Of a stretch of 64,000 nucleotides of DNA, positions 17,433 through 25,973 are shown in pieces. How positions within the stretch are numbered: position 1 is the first letter of the stretch; each line of letters begins with the position of its first letter. Source of the DNA: Mucilaginibacter sp. SMC90 (GTDB lineage: Bacteria; Bacteroidota; Bacteroidia; Sphingobacteriales; Sphingobacteriaceae); assembly GCF_022811725.1 (NCBI RefSeq), contig NZ_CP094527.1, positions 5,270,001 to 5,334,000 on the forward strand, given 5' to 3'. A program made the position numbers and the translations under genes. The notes beneath the pieces are model-generated. The model was not told where the DNA came from. It saw nothing but the letters and a program-made list of their open reading frames with translations, and ran no database searches.

Positions 17433-18122
17433 TTAATTATTTTTCCAATGCTTGATCACCCTGCCGCCAAATATGGTGCTGCCCAGCCTCACCATATTAC
17501 TGCCCTGCTCAATAGCCAGCTTATAATCTGACGACATACCCATCGACAGGATATCAAAGCTTTCTTCCTTTCTGAAATAGCTAACTTTTATGCCTTCAAA
17601 AAAAGTATTCAGTTCGTAGTATTCTTCTTTTATTTGTTTCTCGTTATCAGTGTTTGTAGCAATCCCCATCAATCCGCGGATGCGAACGTTTTTCATAGTA
17701 GCAAACTCTTCCGATCGGAGCAGCTCTATCGCTTCATCAAAGCCCAGTCCGTATTTAGTTTCTTCGTCGGCAATGTAGATCTGCAGCAGGCAGTCAATTA
17801 CCCTTTCTGCTTTTTCAGCATGCTTATTAATTTCCTGCAAAAGCTTCAGGCTATCAACAGACTGGATCATACTTACAAAAGGTGCAATATATTTAACCTT
17901 ATTGGTTTGCAAATGCCCGATCAGATGCCATTCAATATCTTTAGGCAGTTGTTCATACTTTTCAACCATTTCCTGCACTATATTTTCGCCAAAAAGTCGC
18001 TGCCCTGCATCGTAAGCTTCCTGCACATCGCTGGCAGGTTTTGTTTTTGATACCGCCAATAATATTACCTTATCTGCTTCCGTTTCCTTTTTTAAGCTTT
18101 TGATGTTATCTGCAATGCTCAT
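17433..18122 (-). CDS. yggS: YggS family PLP-binding protein (PLP homeostasis)
   Basis: A 229-residue single-domain TIM-barrel of the YggS/PROSC family, which binds pyridoxal phosphate and keeps vitamin B6 and amino-acid pools balanced; no catalysis is known. The PLP lysine is Lys26 in LLAVSKTKP. Further signatures are FGENIVQEM, IEWHLIGHLQTNK and LSMGMSSDYKLAIEQGS. Length is normal. Its start (18122) is 43 bp from the divergent DUF4296 gene, with a plus-strand -7 box between them. Confidence 0.94.
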   Translation of the reverse strand: MSIADNIKSLKKETEADKVILLAVSKTKPASDVQEAYDAGQRLFGENIVQEMVEKYEQLPKDIEWHLIGHLQTNKVKYIAPFVSMIQSVDSLKLLQEINKHAEKAERVIDCLLQIYIADEETKYGLGFDEAIELLRSEEFATMKNVRIRGLMGIATNTDNEKQIKEEYYELNTFFEGIKVSYFRKEESFDILSMGMSSDYKLAIEQGSNMVRLGSTIFGGRVIKHWKNN

Positions 18123-18129
18123 TTATCCG

Positions 18130-18137
18130 TAAATTTG
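18130..18137 (+). promoter_or_regulatory. Bacteroidota -7 box (TAAATTTG) for the DUF4296-mutS2 unit
   Basis: TAAATTTG matches TAnnTTTG, 28 bp before the ATG at 18166, in the 43-bp divergent gap with yggS. Confidence 0.45.
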
Positions 18138-18165
18138 CTTAATTAATCAGCCGCTAAATTACTGA

Positions 18166-18735
18166 ATGCATAAATATATAACCTTGTTTTTTTCAGCAGC
18201 ACTTATTTTATGTGCCTGCAACAGCAAAAGTATTCCCGGCGATGTACTTAAGCCCGATGCTATGGCCGGCGTTTTAACCGAAATGCACATCATTGACGGC
18301 AGCCTGTACAATGTTATGCAGGCTCCGGATAGTTTGTATAAATATGGTGCCGGCAAATATGTTGCTATGTTTCAGCGCCTTCATACCGATACCGCCCATT
18401 TCAATAAAAGTATGCGATATTACGCTACGCAGCCTGATAAATTGCTGGCCATTTATGACCAGGTGGATATCAGCATAAAAAACAAAACCGATTCGGTGAA
18501 TAAAGTGCAGCTTGAACAAAGCAAAGCTGCCCACAAAGCCGATTCGTTAAAAAACCTGAATATTAAAACTAAAGCAGATTCGGCCAAGAAGGTTGTTCCT
18601 CATGAAAATGCAGCAGCCCGCAAAGCCGACTCATTAGACAATTTAAAAACTAAAGCGTATTTGGAAAAGAAACTCCATCGTCATAAAAACAAGAAGAGTA
18701 AGAAAGCCAAACCGTTAACTAATCCCAATATATAA
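18166..18735 (+). CDS. DUF4296 lipoprotein
   Basis: A 189-residue lipoprotein with lipobox ILCAC (Cys18). The body matches DUF4296 (LKPDAMAGVLTEMHIIDG, YKYGAGKYVAMFQR). The C-terminal 70 residues are a basic, repetitive tail with KADSL written three or four times (about residues 125-160) and an extreme Lys/His end (HRHKNKKSKKAK), which may bind anionic cell-surface polymer; that is inference. It is 4 bp upstream of mutS2 and probably co-transcribed. Confidence 0.85.
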   Translation: MHKYITLFFSAALILCACNSKSIPGDVLKPDAMAGVLTEMHIIDGSLYNVMQAPDSLYKYGAGKYVAMFQRLHTDTAHFNKSMRYYATQPDKLLAIYDQVDISIKNKTDSVNKVQLEQSKAAHKADSLKNLNIKTKADSAKKVVPHENAAARKADSLDNLKTKAYLEKKLHRHKNKKSKKAKPLTNPNI

Positions 18736-18739
18736 CCTG

Positions 18740-21103
18740 ATGCTTTACCCCCAAAATAGTGTTGATAAGCTGGGTTTTACCGAGATAAAAGAACTGATAA
18801 AAGCGCATTGCCTGAGTGAAATGGGTCAACAAATGGTTGACAAGATCCAGGTAATGAGCAATTACGACCAGATACATAAGTTCCTGAACCAGGCAAATGA
18901 GTTTAAGAATATCCTGGTTAATGATGAGGCACTGCCCATCCAGCATTTTTTCGATATAAAGTCCCTTGCCAATAAAGCCCGTATAGAGGGCGTTTTTTTA
19001 AGCGAAGAAGAATTTTACCAGGTACAGGCTTCACTCAATACCGTGTTTGCCGTTATCGCATACTTTAACGAACGTGAAGGCTTGTACCCAAACCTTGAAG
19101 CCCTTTTTGAGCACTTGCCTATTGAAAAGGCTATCCTTAAAAAGATAGATGCCGTAATTGATCAAAAAGGAAAGATCAGACCCAATGCCTCGCGCGAGCT
19201 CATGGACATTACCAGTGGCATTGCCAAAGCCGAGCAGGAAGCCCGAAAAAAAATTGACATGGTATTTAAAAATGCCACATCAAACGGTTGGGCTGCCGAT
19301 GGTTCCTTAACTGTACGCGATGGCAGGCTGGTGATCCCCCTGCTGGCCGAAAATAAACGTAAGCTCAAAGGCTTTGTGCATGATGAATCAGCATCGGGCC
19401 AAACGGTATACATTGAGCCCGAAGAGGTTTTTGTGCTTAATAACCGCATCCGCGATCTGGAGTTTGAACGCCGTCGCGAGATAGTAAAGATCCTGACCGC
19501 TTTAACTAACGAATTAAGGCCTTACGTACCTTTACTGCTCTCCTATCATGGTTTATTAACCAAGCTTGATTTTGTTCGCGCTAAAGCCTTATTTGCTATT
19601 GATATTGAGGCCGAAATGCCGCAGGTAATAAACGAAGCCAGGGTTAAGCTGTATAATGCACGTCACCCGCTGTTGTTCCTGAATTTTAAGGCCGAGAAAA
19701 AAACGGTTGTTCCGCTTAATATGCAGATAGATGAGGGTACCCGCATTATCGTGGTATCCGGGCCCAACGCAGGCGGTAAATCTGTTTGTATGAAAACCGT
19801 TGGCCTGTTGCAAATGATGGTACAGGCCGGTTTGCTGATCCCTGCAGATGAGGCCAGTGTTGTGGGTGTATTTAAACAGCTTTTTGTTGACATAGGCGAT
19901 GACCAATCGATAGAGAGCGATTTGAGTACGTATAGCGCCCACCTGTCTAAAATGAAAAATTTTGTGGAGCAGGCCAATGGTAAAACCCTTATCCTGATAG
20001 ATGAGTTTGGTACCGGTACCGACCCCCAATTTGGCGGGCCGATTGCCGAAGCAGTACTGGAATCACTCAATCAAAAAAAGGTTAAGGGCATGGTAACCAC
20101 CCACTACTCCAACCTTAAAATATTTGCCAGCAATACCGAAGGTATTGAAAATGCATCGATGCTGTTCAATAACGTTGAAATGCGGCCGCTTTACCAGTTA
20201 GAGATCGGCAAGCCCGGCAGCTCGTATGCTTTTGAAATAGCTCAAAAAATCGGTTTGCCAGCCAACGTACTTAACCTCGCCAAAAACAAAATAAGCGAAG
20301 GGCAAAAAAAGGTTGATACGCTGTTGGTTGATCTGGAGCGCGAAAAACGTTCGATTTTTGAAACCAAACAAAAGCTGGACAAGCAGCAACGAAAAGTAAA
20401 TGAACTGCTGGCCGAAAACGAGAAACTGAAAAGCTATCTCGAAGAAAATCAACGCTCTCTTATCAGGGAAGCAAAGGATCAGGCCAAGAACATTATCCTG
20501 AACGCCAACAAACTGGTAGAAAACACCATTTCTGAAATCAAAAGCAGCAATGCTGATAAGGAGAAAACTAAACAGCTGCGCGAAAACCTGAACGTTGAAC
20601 TTAAAAAGAACACAGTTAAGGTTGAAACACCGAAAGCAACCGCGGCTGCCGATGAGGAATTAAAACCGGGCGACTGGGTAAAGCTCACCGATTCGGAAAC
20701 AACGGGCCAGGTGATAGAGATCATTAAAGAAAACGTAGTGATTGCCATTGGCGATCTGCGTACCGTTGCCAAAAAGAAGCGGGTGATCAAAGTTTCCAAA
20801 TCATCGGTACCTAAAGAGATCAGGCGGAGTTTCAGCTCGCAAACCAATGACATGGCAAGTTTTAGTCCGGAAATTGATGTGCGCGGTCAGCGTACTGAAG
20901 ACGCGCTGCACGCCATTGAAAAACTGTTTGACCGTGCGCTGATGATGGGCTTCAACAACCTCAAGATCATTCATGGCAAAGGCGACGGCATTTTGCGCAA
21001 AATGATCAGGCAATACCTCAAAAAATACGAACAGGTTGACCGTATGGAAGACGAACATGCCGACCGTGGCGGAGATGGAATAACTTATGTATATTTGAAG
21101 TAA
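18740..21103 (+). CDS. mutS2: MutS2 family ATPase/endonuclease
   Basis: A 787-residue MutS2. It has the MutS-type ATPase with Walker A GPNAGGKS (341-348), then LILIDEFGTGTDP (Walker B) and TTHYSNLK; a long coiled coil follows at about 520-620 (DLEREKRSIFETKQKLDKQ). The C-terminal Smr domain has IDVRGQRTEDAL (near 711) and HGKGDGIL, the nuclease motifs. MutS2 lacks the mismatch-recognition domain; known roles are suppression of homologous recombination and rescue of collided ribosomes. Length is normal and the gene is intact. Confidence 0.96.
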   Translation: MLYPQNSVDKLGFTEIKELIKAHCLSEMGQQMVDKIQVMSNYDQIHKFLNQANEFKNILVNDEALPIQHFFDIKSLANKARIEGVFLSEEEFYQVQASLNTVFAVIAYFNEREGLYPNLEALFEHLPIEKAILKKIDAVIDQKGKIRPNASRELMDITSGIAKAEQEARKKIDMVFKNATSNGWAADGSLTVRDGRLVIPLLAENKRKLKGFVHDESASGQTVYIEPEEVFVLNNRIRDLEFERRREIVKILTALTNELRPYVPLLLSYHGLLTKLDFVRAKALFAIDIEAEMPQVINEARVKLYNARHPLLFLNFKAEKKTVVPLNMQIDEGTRIIVVSGPNAGGKSVCMKTVGLLQMMVQAGLLIPADEASVVGVFKQLFVDIGDDQSIESDLSTYSAHLSKMKNFVEQANGKTLILIDEFGTGTDPQFGGPIAEAVLESLNQKKVKGMVTTHYSNLKIFASNTEGIENASMLFNNVEMRPLYQLEIGKPGSSYAFEIAQKIGLPANVLNLAKNKISEGQKKVDTLLVDLEREKRSIFETKQKLDKQQRKVNELLAENEKLKSYLEENQRSLIREAKDQAKNIILNANKLVENTISEIKSSNADKEKTKQLRENLNVELKKNTVKVETPKATAAADEELKPGDWVKLTDSETTGQVIEIIKENVVIAIGDLRTVAKKKRVIKVSKSSVPKEIRRSFSSQTNDMASFSPEIDVRGQRTEDALHAIEKLFDRALMMGFNNLKIIHGKGDGILRKMIRQYLKKYEQVDRMEDEHADRGGDGITYVYLK

Positions 21104-21140
21104 ACGGAAGGTTAAAATAAACAATTAACAACCAACCAAA

Positions 21141-21235
21141 CGTCATTGCGAGGAACGAAGCAATCCCAAACTTTACAGGGTGGATTTGCATATTCGCTCT
21201 GCCATTCGGGGATTGCTTCGTTCCTCGCAATGACG
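21141..21235. repeat. Family B palindromic repeat, copy B2
   Basis: A clean 27-bp perfect inverted repeat: left arm from 21141 (CGTCATTGCGAGGAACGAAG) and right arm ending 21235, with a 41-bp loop. It lies between mutS2 and the VOC gene. This is the best-preserved family B copy. Confidence 0.85.
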
Positions 21236-21278
21236 TAATTTTTTGATCCCATTTCAACCCTAACTTATTTCAACATAT

Positions 21279-21641
21279 ATGTCCTTAAAATCCATTGCCC
21301 CCATGTTATACACCCGGCAGGTACGGGAAAGTGTCGATTTTTATATAAACAATCTCGGGTTTACCTGTGTAGGTTATGACGAGGATTGGGGATGGGCAAC
21401 GGTAAGCCGCGATGATATTGAGATCATGCTGGCCTTGCCTGTTGATAATACATCATTCACGGTACCTAAATTTACCGGCTCTTTCTATATCCGTACCGAT
21501 AAAGTTGATTTTTTATGGAGCGAACTGAAGGATAGGGCTGTAATTTGTTATCCCATTGAAGATTTCAATTACGGTATGCGCGAGTTTGGCGTTTTTGATT
21601 ACAACGGTTATTTGTTGCAATTCGGGATGCCGATTGAATAA
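21279..21641 (+). CDS. VOC family (glyoxalase/bleomycin-resistance fold) protein
   Basis: A 120-residue VOC half-barrel pair: opening SIAPMLYTRQVRESVDFYINNLGF, middle TGSFYIRTDKVDFLWSEL, end MREFGVFDYNGYLLQFG, the typical betaalphabetabetabeta repeats with the final Glu replaced by the LLQFG ending. The absence of a clear terminal Glu metal ligand suggests it is a binding protein or a divergent enzyme. Flanked by repeats B2 and A2. Substrate unknown. Confidence 0.85.
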   Translation: MSLKSIAPMLYTRQVRESVDFYINNLGFTCVGYDEDWGWATVSRDDIEIMLALPVDNTSFTVPKFTGSFYIRTDKVDFLWSELKDRAVICYPIEDFNYGMREFGVFDYNGYLLQFGMPIE

Positions 21642-21669
21642 TTACCAGATAAAAAAGGCGGGACTGGAG

Positions 21670-21781
21670 CGATTCCCCTCTTGAGAGGGGCGGAGGGGTG
21701 TGTTTCTACGCTTTGCTTATCGATTACAGAAACACACCCCTGCTACTGCTCTTTCCTACGCGCCCCCTCTCAAGAGGGGAT
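21670..21781. repeat. Family A palindromic repeat, copy A2
   Basis: GATTCCCCTCTTGAGAGGGG at the left and CCCCTCTCAAGAGGGGA at the right, with an inner GGGGTGTGTTTC/GAAACACACCCC pair. On the plus strand the right arm is followed by eight T (21781-21788), so this copy may also end transcription from the VOC gene. Confidence 0.85.
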
Positions 21782-21844
21782 TTTTTTTGCTGCATTAATT
21801 TTAGTTTAAGTTTCCTATTTTTAGGGCAGCCAAACCCTGAAAAA

Positions 21845-22930
21845 ATGCGCAAACTATATTTACTTGTACTTTTCATTGCATTTACCGGCTCCATAAATAG
21901 CTGTACTGCTCAAAGCGTTATACTTAAAAGCAAAGATCAGCGCATCCGTTACACTGGCAGGATCAATCAAACCGATGAAGCAGCTGAATTATATTGGACG
22001 GGTTCGTCATTAAAGATCGACTTTAACGGAACCGGTGTTTCGGCCCTGATGCAGGATGAGCGCGGCGAAAATTACTACACCATTATAGTTGATGATAAGG
22101 TGCTTAATACCATTCACCTGGACAATACCAAACAAGCTTATACCCTTGCAGAAAACCTACCTCCCGGGAAACATACTCTTGAGTTATTTAAACGTACAGA
22201 GTGGGACAAAGGCAAAACTTTTTTTTACCAGTTTACCTTAGCTAAAGAAGCCACCGCCCTCCCTATACCAGAGGCTAAAAAACGTAAGATCGAATTTTTC
22301 GGCAATTCCATCACTTGCGGTTATGCCGATGAAGACACCACCGGACAGGACCGCGGCAGCGCCCCTTACGAAAACGGGTATCTGAGCTATGCCGCCCTAA
22401 CGGCCCGTCATTTTGATGCTCAATATGTTTGTACCTCAAAAAGCGGTATTGGCATTACCGTAAGCTGGTTCCCGCTCATCATGCCCGAAATGTATAACCG
22501 CCTTGATCCAACAGACCCTACAAGTATTTCGGATTTCAAAAAGTACACGCCGGATGTAGTGGTGATCAACCTGTTTCAGAATGATTCGTGGATAGTAAAC
22601 CAACCCAATAATCCGCAGTTTAAAGAACGTTTCGGTAGCAAAGCACCGGAGCCCGACCAGATCATTAAAGCCTACAAAGATTTTGTAAAAAGCATCCGCA
22701 AGGTTTATCCCAAGGCACAGATCGTTTGCGCATTGGGCAGTATGGATGCAACCAAAGCAGGCTCGCCATGGCCGGGCTATATCGAAAAAGCAGTTGCTGC
22801 GCTTAACGACAAGCAGATTTATACCCATTTTATTCCATATAAAAACACTCCCGGGCACCCAAGTATAAAAGAGCAGCAGGCTATGGCCGATGACCTGATC
22901 TCTTTTTTGGAAAAGACGGTTAAGTGGTAG
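21845..22930 (+). CDS. SGNH/GDSL esterase lipoprotein (CE2-like)
   Basis: About 361 residues from the ATG at 21845; the longer open frame upstream runs through repeat A2 and is not used. The signal ends at a SINSC lipobox (Cys20). An N-terminal jelly-roll-like domain (about 25-140, SLKIDFNGTGVSALM, ENLPPGKHTLELFKR) is followed by an SGNH hydrolase: nucleophile Ser155 in FFGNSITCG, block III-like NLFQNDS, and catalytic His338 in PGHPS. This order matches carbohydrate esterase family 2, which deacetylates xylan-type polysaccharides. Likely anchored facing the periplasm or cell surface. Substrate is inferred, not shown. Confidence 0.85.
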   Translation: MRKLYLLVLFIAFTGSINSCTAQSVILKSKDQRIRYTGRINQTDEAAELYWTGSSLKIDFNGTGVSALMQDERGENYYTIIVDDKVLNTIHLDNTKQAYTLAENLPPGKHTLELFKRTEWDKGKTFFYQFTLAKEATALPIPEAKKRKIEFFGNSITCGYADEDTTGQDRGSAPYENGYLSYAALTARHFDAQYVCTSKSGIGITVSWFPLIMPEMYNRLDPTDPTSISDFKKYTPDVVVINLFQNDSWIVNQPNNPQFKERFGSKAPEPDQIIKAYKDFVKSIRKVYPKAQIVCALGSMDATKAGSPWPGYIEKAVAALNDKQIYTHFIPYKNTPGHPSIKEQQAMADDLISFLEKTVKW

Positions 22931-22950
22931 GTAAAATCATTTCATTATAA

Positions 22951-23055
22951 CTTGCGCTCGTTTGTAACGAGCGCTTAATTTGGTTAGGCGATTGCATCGC
23001 CAGTCGCGTTATAAACGCTAACCCATGTTAAGCACTCGTTGCAAACGAGCGCAAG
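22951..23055. repeat. Family C palindromic element
   Basis: Ends are CTTGCGCTCGTTT (22951-22963) and its complement (23043-23055). Inside are GTAACGAGCGCTTAA, GGCGATTGCATCGCC and GCGTTATAAACGC palindromes, so the whole 105 bp is a multi-stem structure. Directly followed by family B copy B3. Confidence 0.7.
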
Positions 23056-23069
23056 AAAAAAGAAAAACC

Positions 23070-23159
23070 ATGTCATTGAGCGTAGCGTGGCAATCGCACG
23101 GAAGCAAAGCCGCTCTGTATAGCGTGCGATTGCTTCGTCGTCCCTCCTCGCAATGACAT
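23070..23159. repeat. Family B palindromic repeat, copy B3
   Basis: Left end ATGTCATTGAGCGTAGC, right end CCTCGCAATGACAT, with inner GCAATCGCACG and CGTGCGATTGC arms. The left half-site lost the CGAG core (GAGCG instead of GCGAG). Confidence 0.75.
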
Positions 23160-23170
23160 AAAGTTTAAGC

Positions 23171-23728
23171 TTATTCCCCTACCTTCTGTTGATCAGGCAC
23201 TTCATTGGGGCCCGGAATATTGGTTTGTTGTTTACTTTCGCTATCTCCGTCATCATCCGCAGTTCCTTCCTCGTATTGCTGCTGGGCATTGGGTTTCTTA
23301 TCATTGGTTTCCGTTTGCCCTTCACTTTCATCCGAGCGGCCGTTTTGTGATACATTGATCACATTACCGTAATTGGCATTGCCTGCCTGGTTGGGATCTT
23401 TGAAATTGCTGTTTTCAGGATGTTCTTCGGCAGGTTGGGTACGGTTAAAGTACTCGTTATTATTGCCCGCCATTTGCGACGGGTTATCTTTGTCATTACC
23501 TGCCGGGGTAATGTTATTTTGGCCAAAATTATGGCCGCCCATGCCTTTTCCTTCCATCCCCTCATCATCTGGACTTTTCATTTCCGAATTACCAAACAGA
23601 AAGCTCCTTTTCAGGTCTTTTTCTTCCTCGTTATTGTCATCGTCCACCCGGTATGCATTGGGTTTGTTTTCTTCATTTTCGGGGCGGTTAAGCTCATCGC
23701 TCCTTAACTCATCATCTCTTAATTCCAT
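23171..23728 (-). CDS. Hypothetical disordered acidic protein
   Basis: A 185-residue protein of Asp, Glu, Asn, Gln, Gly and Lys with almost no hydrophobic segments, hence probably intrinsically disordered. It opens with MELRDDELRSDELNRPENEE and contains Asn/Gly runs (GGHNFGQNNITPAG). No signal peptide, no cysteine and no domain is recognised. Alone between repeat B3 and scoA. Desiccation-type or stress proteins can look like this, but nothing here proves it. An open frame on the opposite strand is a shadow. Confidence 0.6.
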   Translation of the reverse strand: MELRDDELRSDELNRPENEENKPNAYRVDDDNNEEEKDLKRSFLFGNSEMKSPDDEGMEGKGMGGHNFGQNNITPAGNDKDNPSQMAGNNNEYFNRTQPAEEHPENSNFKDPNQAGNANYGNVINVSQNGRSDESEGQTETNDKKPNAQQQYEEGTADDDGDSESKQQTNIPGPNEVPDQQKVGE

Positions 23729-24011
23729 AGGTTTTGATATTTGATGTATTAATTATTAATAAAATAATTTTCCAATTGTTTTATATAATCATAAATCATC
23801 ATTTTTATCGCTCTTCCTGGCGCAAGTATTGTGTTTGGGGTTGTGCGGAGCTGACTTGTGCCTGCAATTACCCTTTGCCACAACGCAAACATGGAACTAA
23901 ATCAAATAATATCCCCTACATTCATAAAACACAAATCCATCCTAATAAGTTATCTACATAGCAAAGCTTCAGGCTTATTTTACTTATTTTTATAGCAACC
24001 AATTATAATAT

Positions 24012-24701
24012 ATGAATAAAGTAGTTAGTGGTGCCGATGAGGCCATCCGCGACATTACCGACGGCATGACCCTCATGTTAGGCGGCTTTGGGTTATGCGG
24101 ATTGCCCGAAAATTGTATTGCCGCACTGGTAAAAAAGGGGGTTAAACAACTCACCTGTATCTCCAACAATGCCGGGGTTGATGACTTTGGCATCGGCCTG
24201 ATGCTGAAACAGCGCCAGGTAAAAAAAATGATCTCATCGTACGTTGGTGAAAACGCCGAGTTTGAACGCCAGTTGCTAAGCGGCGAACTTGAAGTTGAGC
24301 TTATCCCTCAGGGCACTTTAGCCACACGCTGCATGGCAGCCGGTTATGGTATGCCCGCCATATTCACTCCCGCAGGTATTGGTACAGAAGTGGCCGAGGG
24401 CAAGGAAGTACGCAATTTTAATGGTAAGGATTATTTAATGGAAATGGCCTTTGATGCCGATTTTGCCATTGTAAAAGCCTGGAAAGGTGATACCATGGGT
24501 AACTTGGTTTATCGCTCAACTGCACGCAATTTCAACCCGGTTATGGCCATGGCTGGTAAAATAACCATTGCCGAAGTAGAAGAGCTTGTTCAACCCGGCG
24601 AACTTGACCCGGATCATATTCATACTCCCGGTATTTATGTGCACCGGATTTTTAAGGGGACCGATTATGAAAAAAGGATAGAGCACAGAACAGTAAGATA
24701 A
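24012..24701 (+). CDS. scoA: 3-oxoacid CoA-transferase subunit A
   Basis: A 229-residue alpha subunit of succinyl-CoA:3-ketoacid CoA-transferase, which activates acetoacetate (or related acids) with CoA from succinyl-CoA. The glycine-rich GGFGLCGLPEN (about 23-33) and the CISNNAG segment are conserved, followed by ELVPQGT-type ELIPQGTLATR. It needs the beta subunit scoB, which normally overlaps or follows immediately; here a four-helix-bundle cassette of about 450 bp separates them. The stop codon at 24699-24701 lies inside the left arm of the inverted repeat. Confidence 0.94.
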   Translation: MNKVVSGADEAIRDITDGMTLMLGGFGLCGLPENCIAALVKKGVKQLTCISNNAGVDDFGIGLMLKQRQVKKMISSYVGENAEFERQLLSGELEVELIPQGTLATRCMAAGYGMPAIFTPAGIGTEVAEGKEVRNFNGKDYLMEMAFDADFAIVKAWKGDTMGNLVYRSTARNFNPVMAMAGKITIAEVEELVQPGELDPDHIHTPGIYVHRIFKGTDYEKRIEHRTVR

Positions 24702-25146
24702 TTTGAAAATGTGTTGATTTGAAAATTTGAAAATGAATTAAAATAATGAGAAACGACAAAGAAAACCTAATAGTAAAACTAACCTTTGAATTTGCGCTTG
24801 ATATAATTGCATTTTCTGAAGAATTAGAAGAAAAAAGAAAATTTGTAATCGCACGACAAATCCTCAAATCAGGAACCTCGATAGGCGCAAATGTTCGGGA
24901 AGCCCAAAACGCAGAAAGCAAAAATGATTTTATTCACAAACTTAAAATCGCTGCCAAAGAGGCTGATGAAACAGAATATTTTTTACTGCTTTGTAAGTTT
25001 TCAAAGACCTATCCGTTCAACGAAACTCTTCTTGAAAAATCAAGTGTAATTATTAAGATACTTTCGAAAATCATCGCAAGTTCCAAATCTTAACGTTCTT
25101 GCAATAAGCACATTTTCAAATTTTCAAATCAACACATTTTCAAATT
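24700..25146 (+). mobile_element. Four-helix-bundle cassette bounded by perfect 36-bp inverted repeats
   Basis: The left arm 24700-24735 (AATTTGAAAATGTGTTGATT...) and the right arm 25111-25146 are exact reverse complements over 36 bp. The 375-bp interior holds one gene. The unit sits between the stop of scoA and the start of scoB (25153), a pair that is usually contiguous. No transposase is present, so movement would need outside enzymes. Its insertional nature is inference from the symmetry and the split operon. Confidence 0.7.
24746..25093 (+). CDS. Four helix bundle protein (23S rRNA IVS / S23 family)
   Basis: A 115-residue all-helical protein with the family signature SGTSIGANVREAQNAES (about 42-58) and KLKIAAKEADETEYFLLL. 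Members are known from intervening sequences of 23S rRNA genes and as the accessory protein Avd of diversity-generating retroelements, where they bind nucleic acid as pentamers; most stand-alone copies, like this one, have no assigned job. Start ATG 24746 lies 10 bp inside the left inverted-repeat arm. A+T content is visibly higher than in scoA and scoB, supporting separate origin. Confidence 0.9.
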   Translation: MRNDKENLIVKLTFEFALDIIAFSEELEEKRKFVIARQILKSGTSIGANVREAQNAESKNDFIHKLKIAAKEADETEYFLLLCKFSKTYPFNETLLEKSSVIIKILSKIIASSKS

Positions 25147-25152
25147 GAATGT

Positions 25153-25809
25153 ATGTTAGATAAACAAGGCATCGCAAAGCGAATTGCAAAAGAAATAAAA
25201 GACGGTTACTATGTTAACCTCGGCATAGGCATCCCTACGCTGGTAGCCAACTACATCCCGGATACCATGGATGTAGTGCTACAATCAGAAAATGGATTAT
25301 TAGGCATGGGCCCTTTTCCGTTTGAAGGCGAGGAGGACGCCGACATCATTAATGCCGGTAAACAAACTATCACCATGCTGCCCGGCTCGGCCATATTTGA
25401 TTCGGCTATGAGCTTTGGGATGATCAGGGCTAAAAAGGTAAACCTTACCATTTTAGGTGCCATGGAAGTATCCGAAAACGGCGACATTGCCAACTGGAAA
25501 ATCCCCGGTAAAATGGTAAAAGGTATGGGTGGCGCTATGGACCTGGTAGCATCGGCCGAAAATATCATCGTAGCTATGCAGCAGGTGAACAAAGCGGGAG
25601 AATCAAAGTTGCTCCCCCAATGTACCCTACCCCTAACCGGTGTACATTGCGTTAAAAAAATTGTGACCGAACTGGGTGTATATGATGTTTTGCCCAACGG
25701 CGGTTTCAGGCTCATAGAGCGTGCGCCAGGTGTAAGTGTTGAGGAGATAAAACAGGCTACCGCTGGTAAGCTTATTGTGGAGGGGGAAATTCCGGAGATA
25801 GCTGTTTAA
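25153..25809 (+). CDS. scoB: 3-oxoacid CoA-transferase subunit B
   Basis: A 218-residue beta subunit of 3-oxoacid CoA-transferase. The catalytic glutamate that forms the CoA thioester is Glu46 in LQSENGLLG. Also conserved are GIGIPTLVANYIP (25-37) and the GGAMDLV segment. It pairs with scoA at 24012-24701. The start ATG is 6 bp after the right inverted-repeat arm, so it may be transcribed through the inserted cassette. The pair connects ketoacids to acetyl-CoA and would complement the beta-oxidation genes at 29.6-40.4 kb. Confidence 0.94.
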   Translation: MLDKQGIAKRIAKEIKDGYYVNLGIGIPTLVANYIPDTMDVVLQSENGLLGMGPFPFEGEEDADIINAGKQTITMLPGSAIFDSAMSFGMIRAKKVNLTILGAMEVSENGDIANWKIPGKMVKGMGGAMDLVASAENIIVAMQQVNKAGESKLLPQCTLPLTGVHCVKKIVTELGVYDVLPNGGFRLIERAPGVSVEEIKQATAGKLIVEGEIPEIAV

Positions 25810-25821
25810 TACTTAAATCCC

Positions 25822-25937
25822 ATGTCATTGCGAGGAGCGGCATGGGCAAAAGCACCGGTGCGACACGGCAATCTCTTAGCTATGCATATCACATATGTAT
25901 TGGCTACGAGATTGCCACGCTATCGCTCGCAATGACG
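25822..25937. repeat. Family B palindromic repeat, copy B4
   Basis: From ATGTCATTGCGAGGAGCGG to GCTCGCAATGACG, with inner GGCAATCTCTTAGC and GCTACGAGATTGCC arms. Thirteen bases after the scoB stop. Confidence 0.8.
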
Positions 25938-25973
25938 TGATTGTAAATTATTGACATCAATGTTATTTTTTAT

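Noticed and set aside
21698..21844. Extended N-terminus of the SGNH esterase
   Set aside because: The added 49 codons come from family A repeat A2 and its T run; the ATG at 21845 begins a proper lipoprotein signal.
23373..23744. Plus-strand hydrophobic frames opposite the disordered protein
   Set aside because: Leu/Ser/Phe-rich translations are the mirror of an acidic Asn/Glu gene; the minus frame is longer and follows a plausible start.
25251..25715. Minus-strand open frame inside scoB
   Set aside because: Opposite-strand shadow of a well-conserved enzyme with no own motif.
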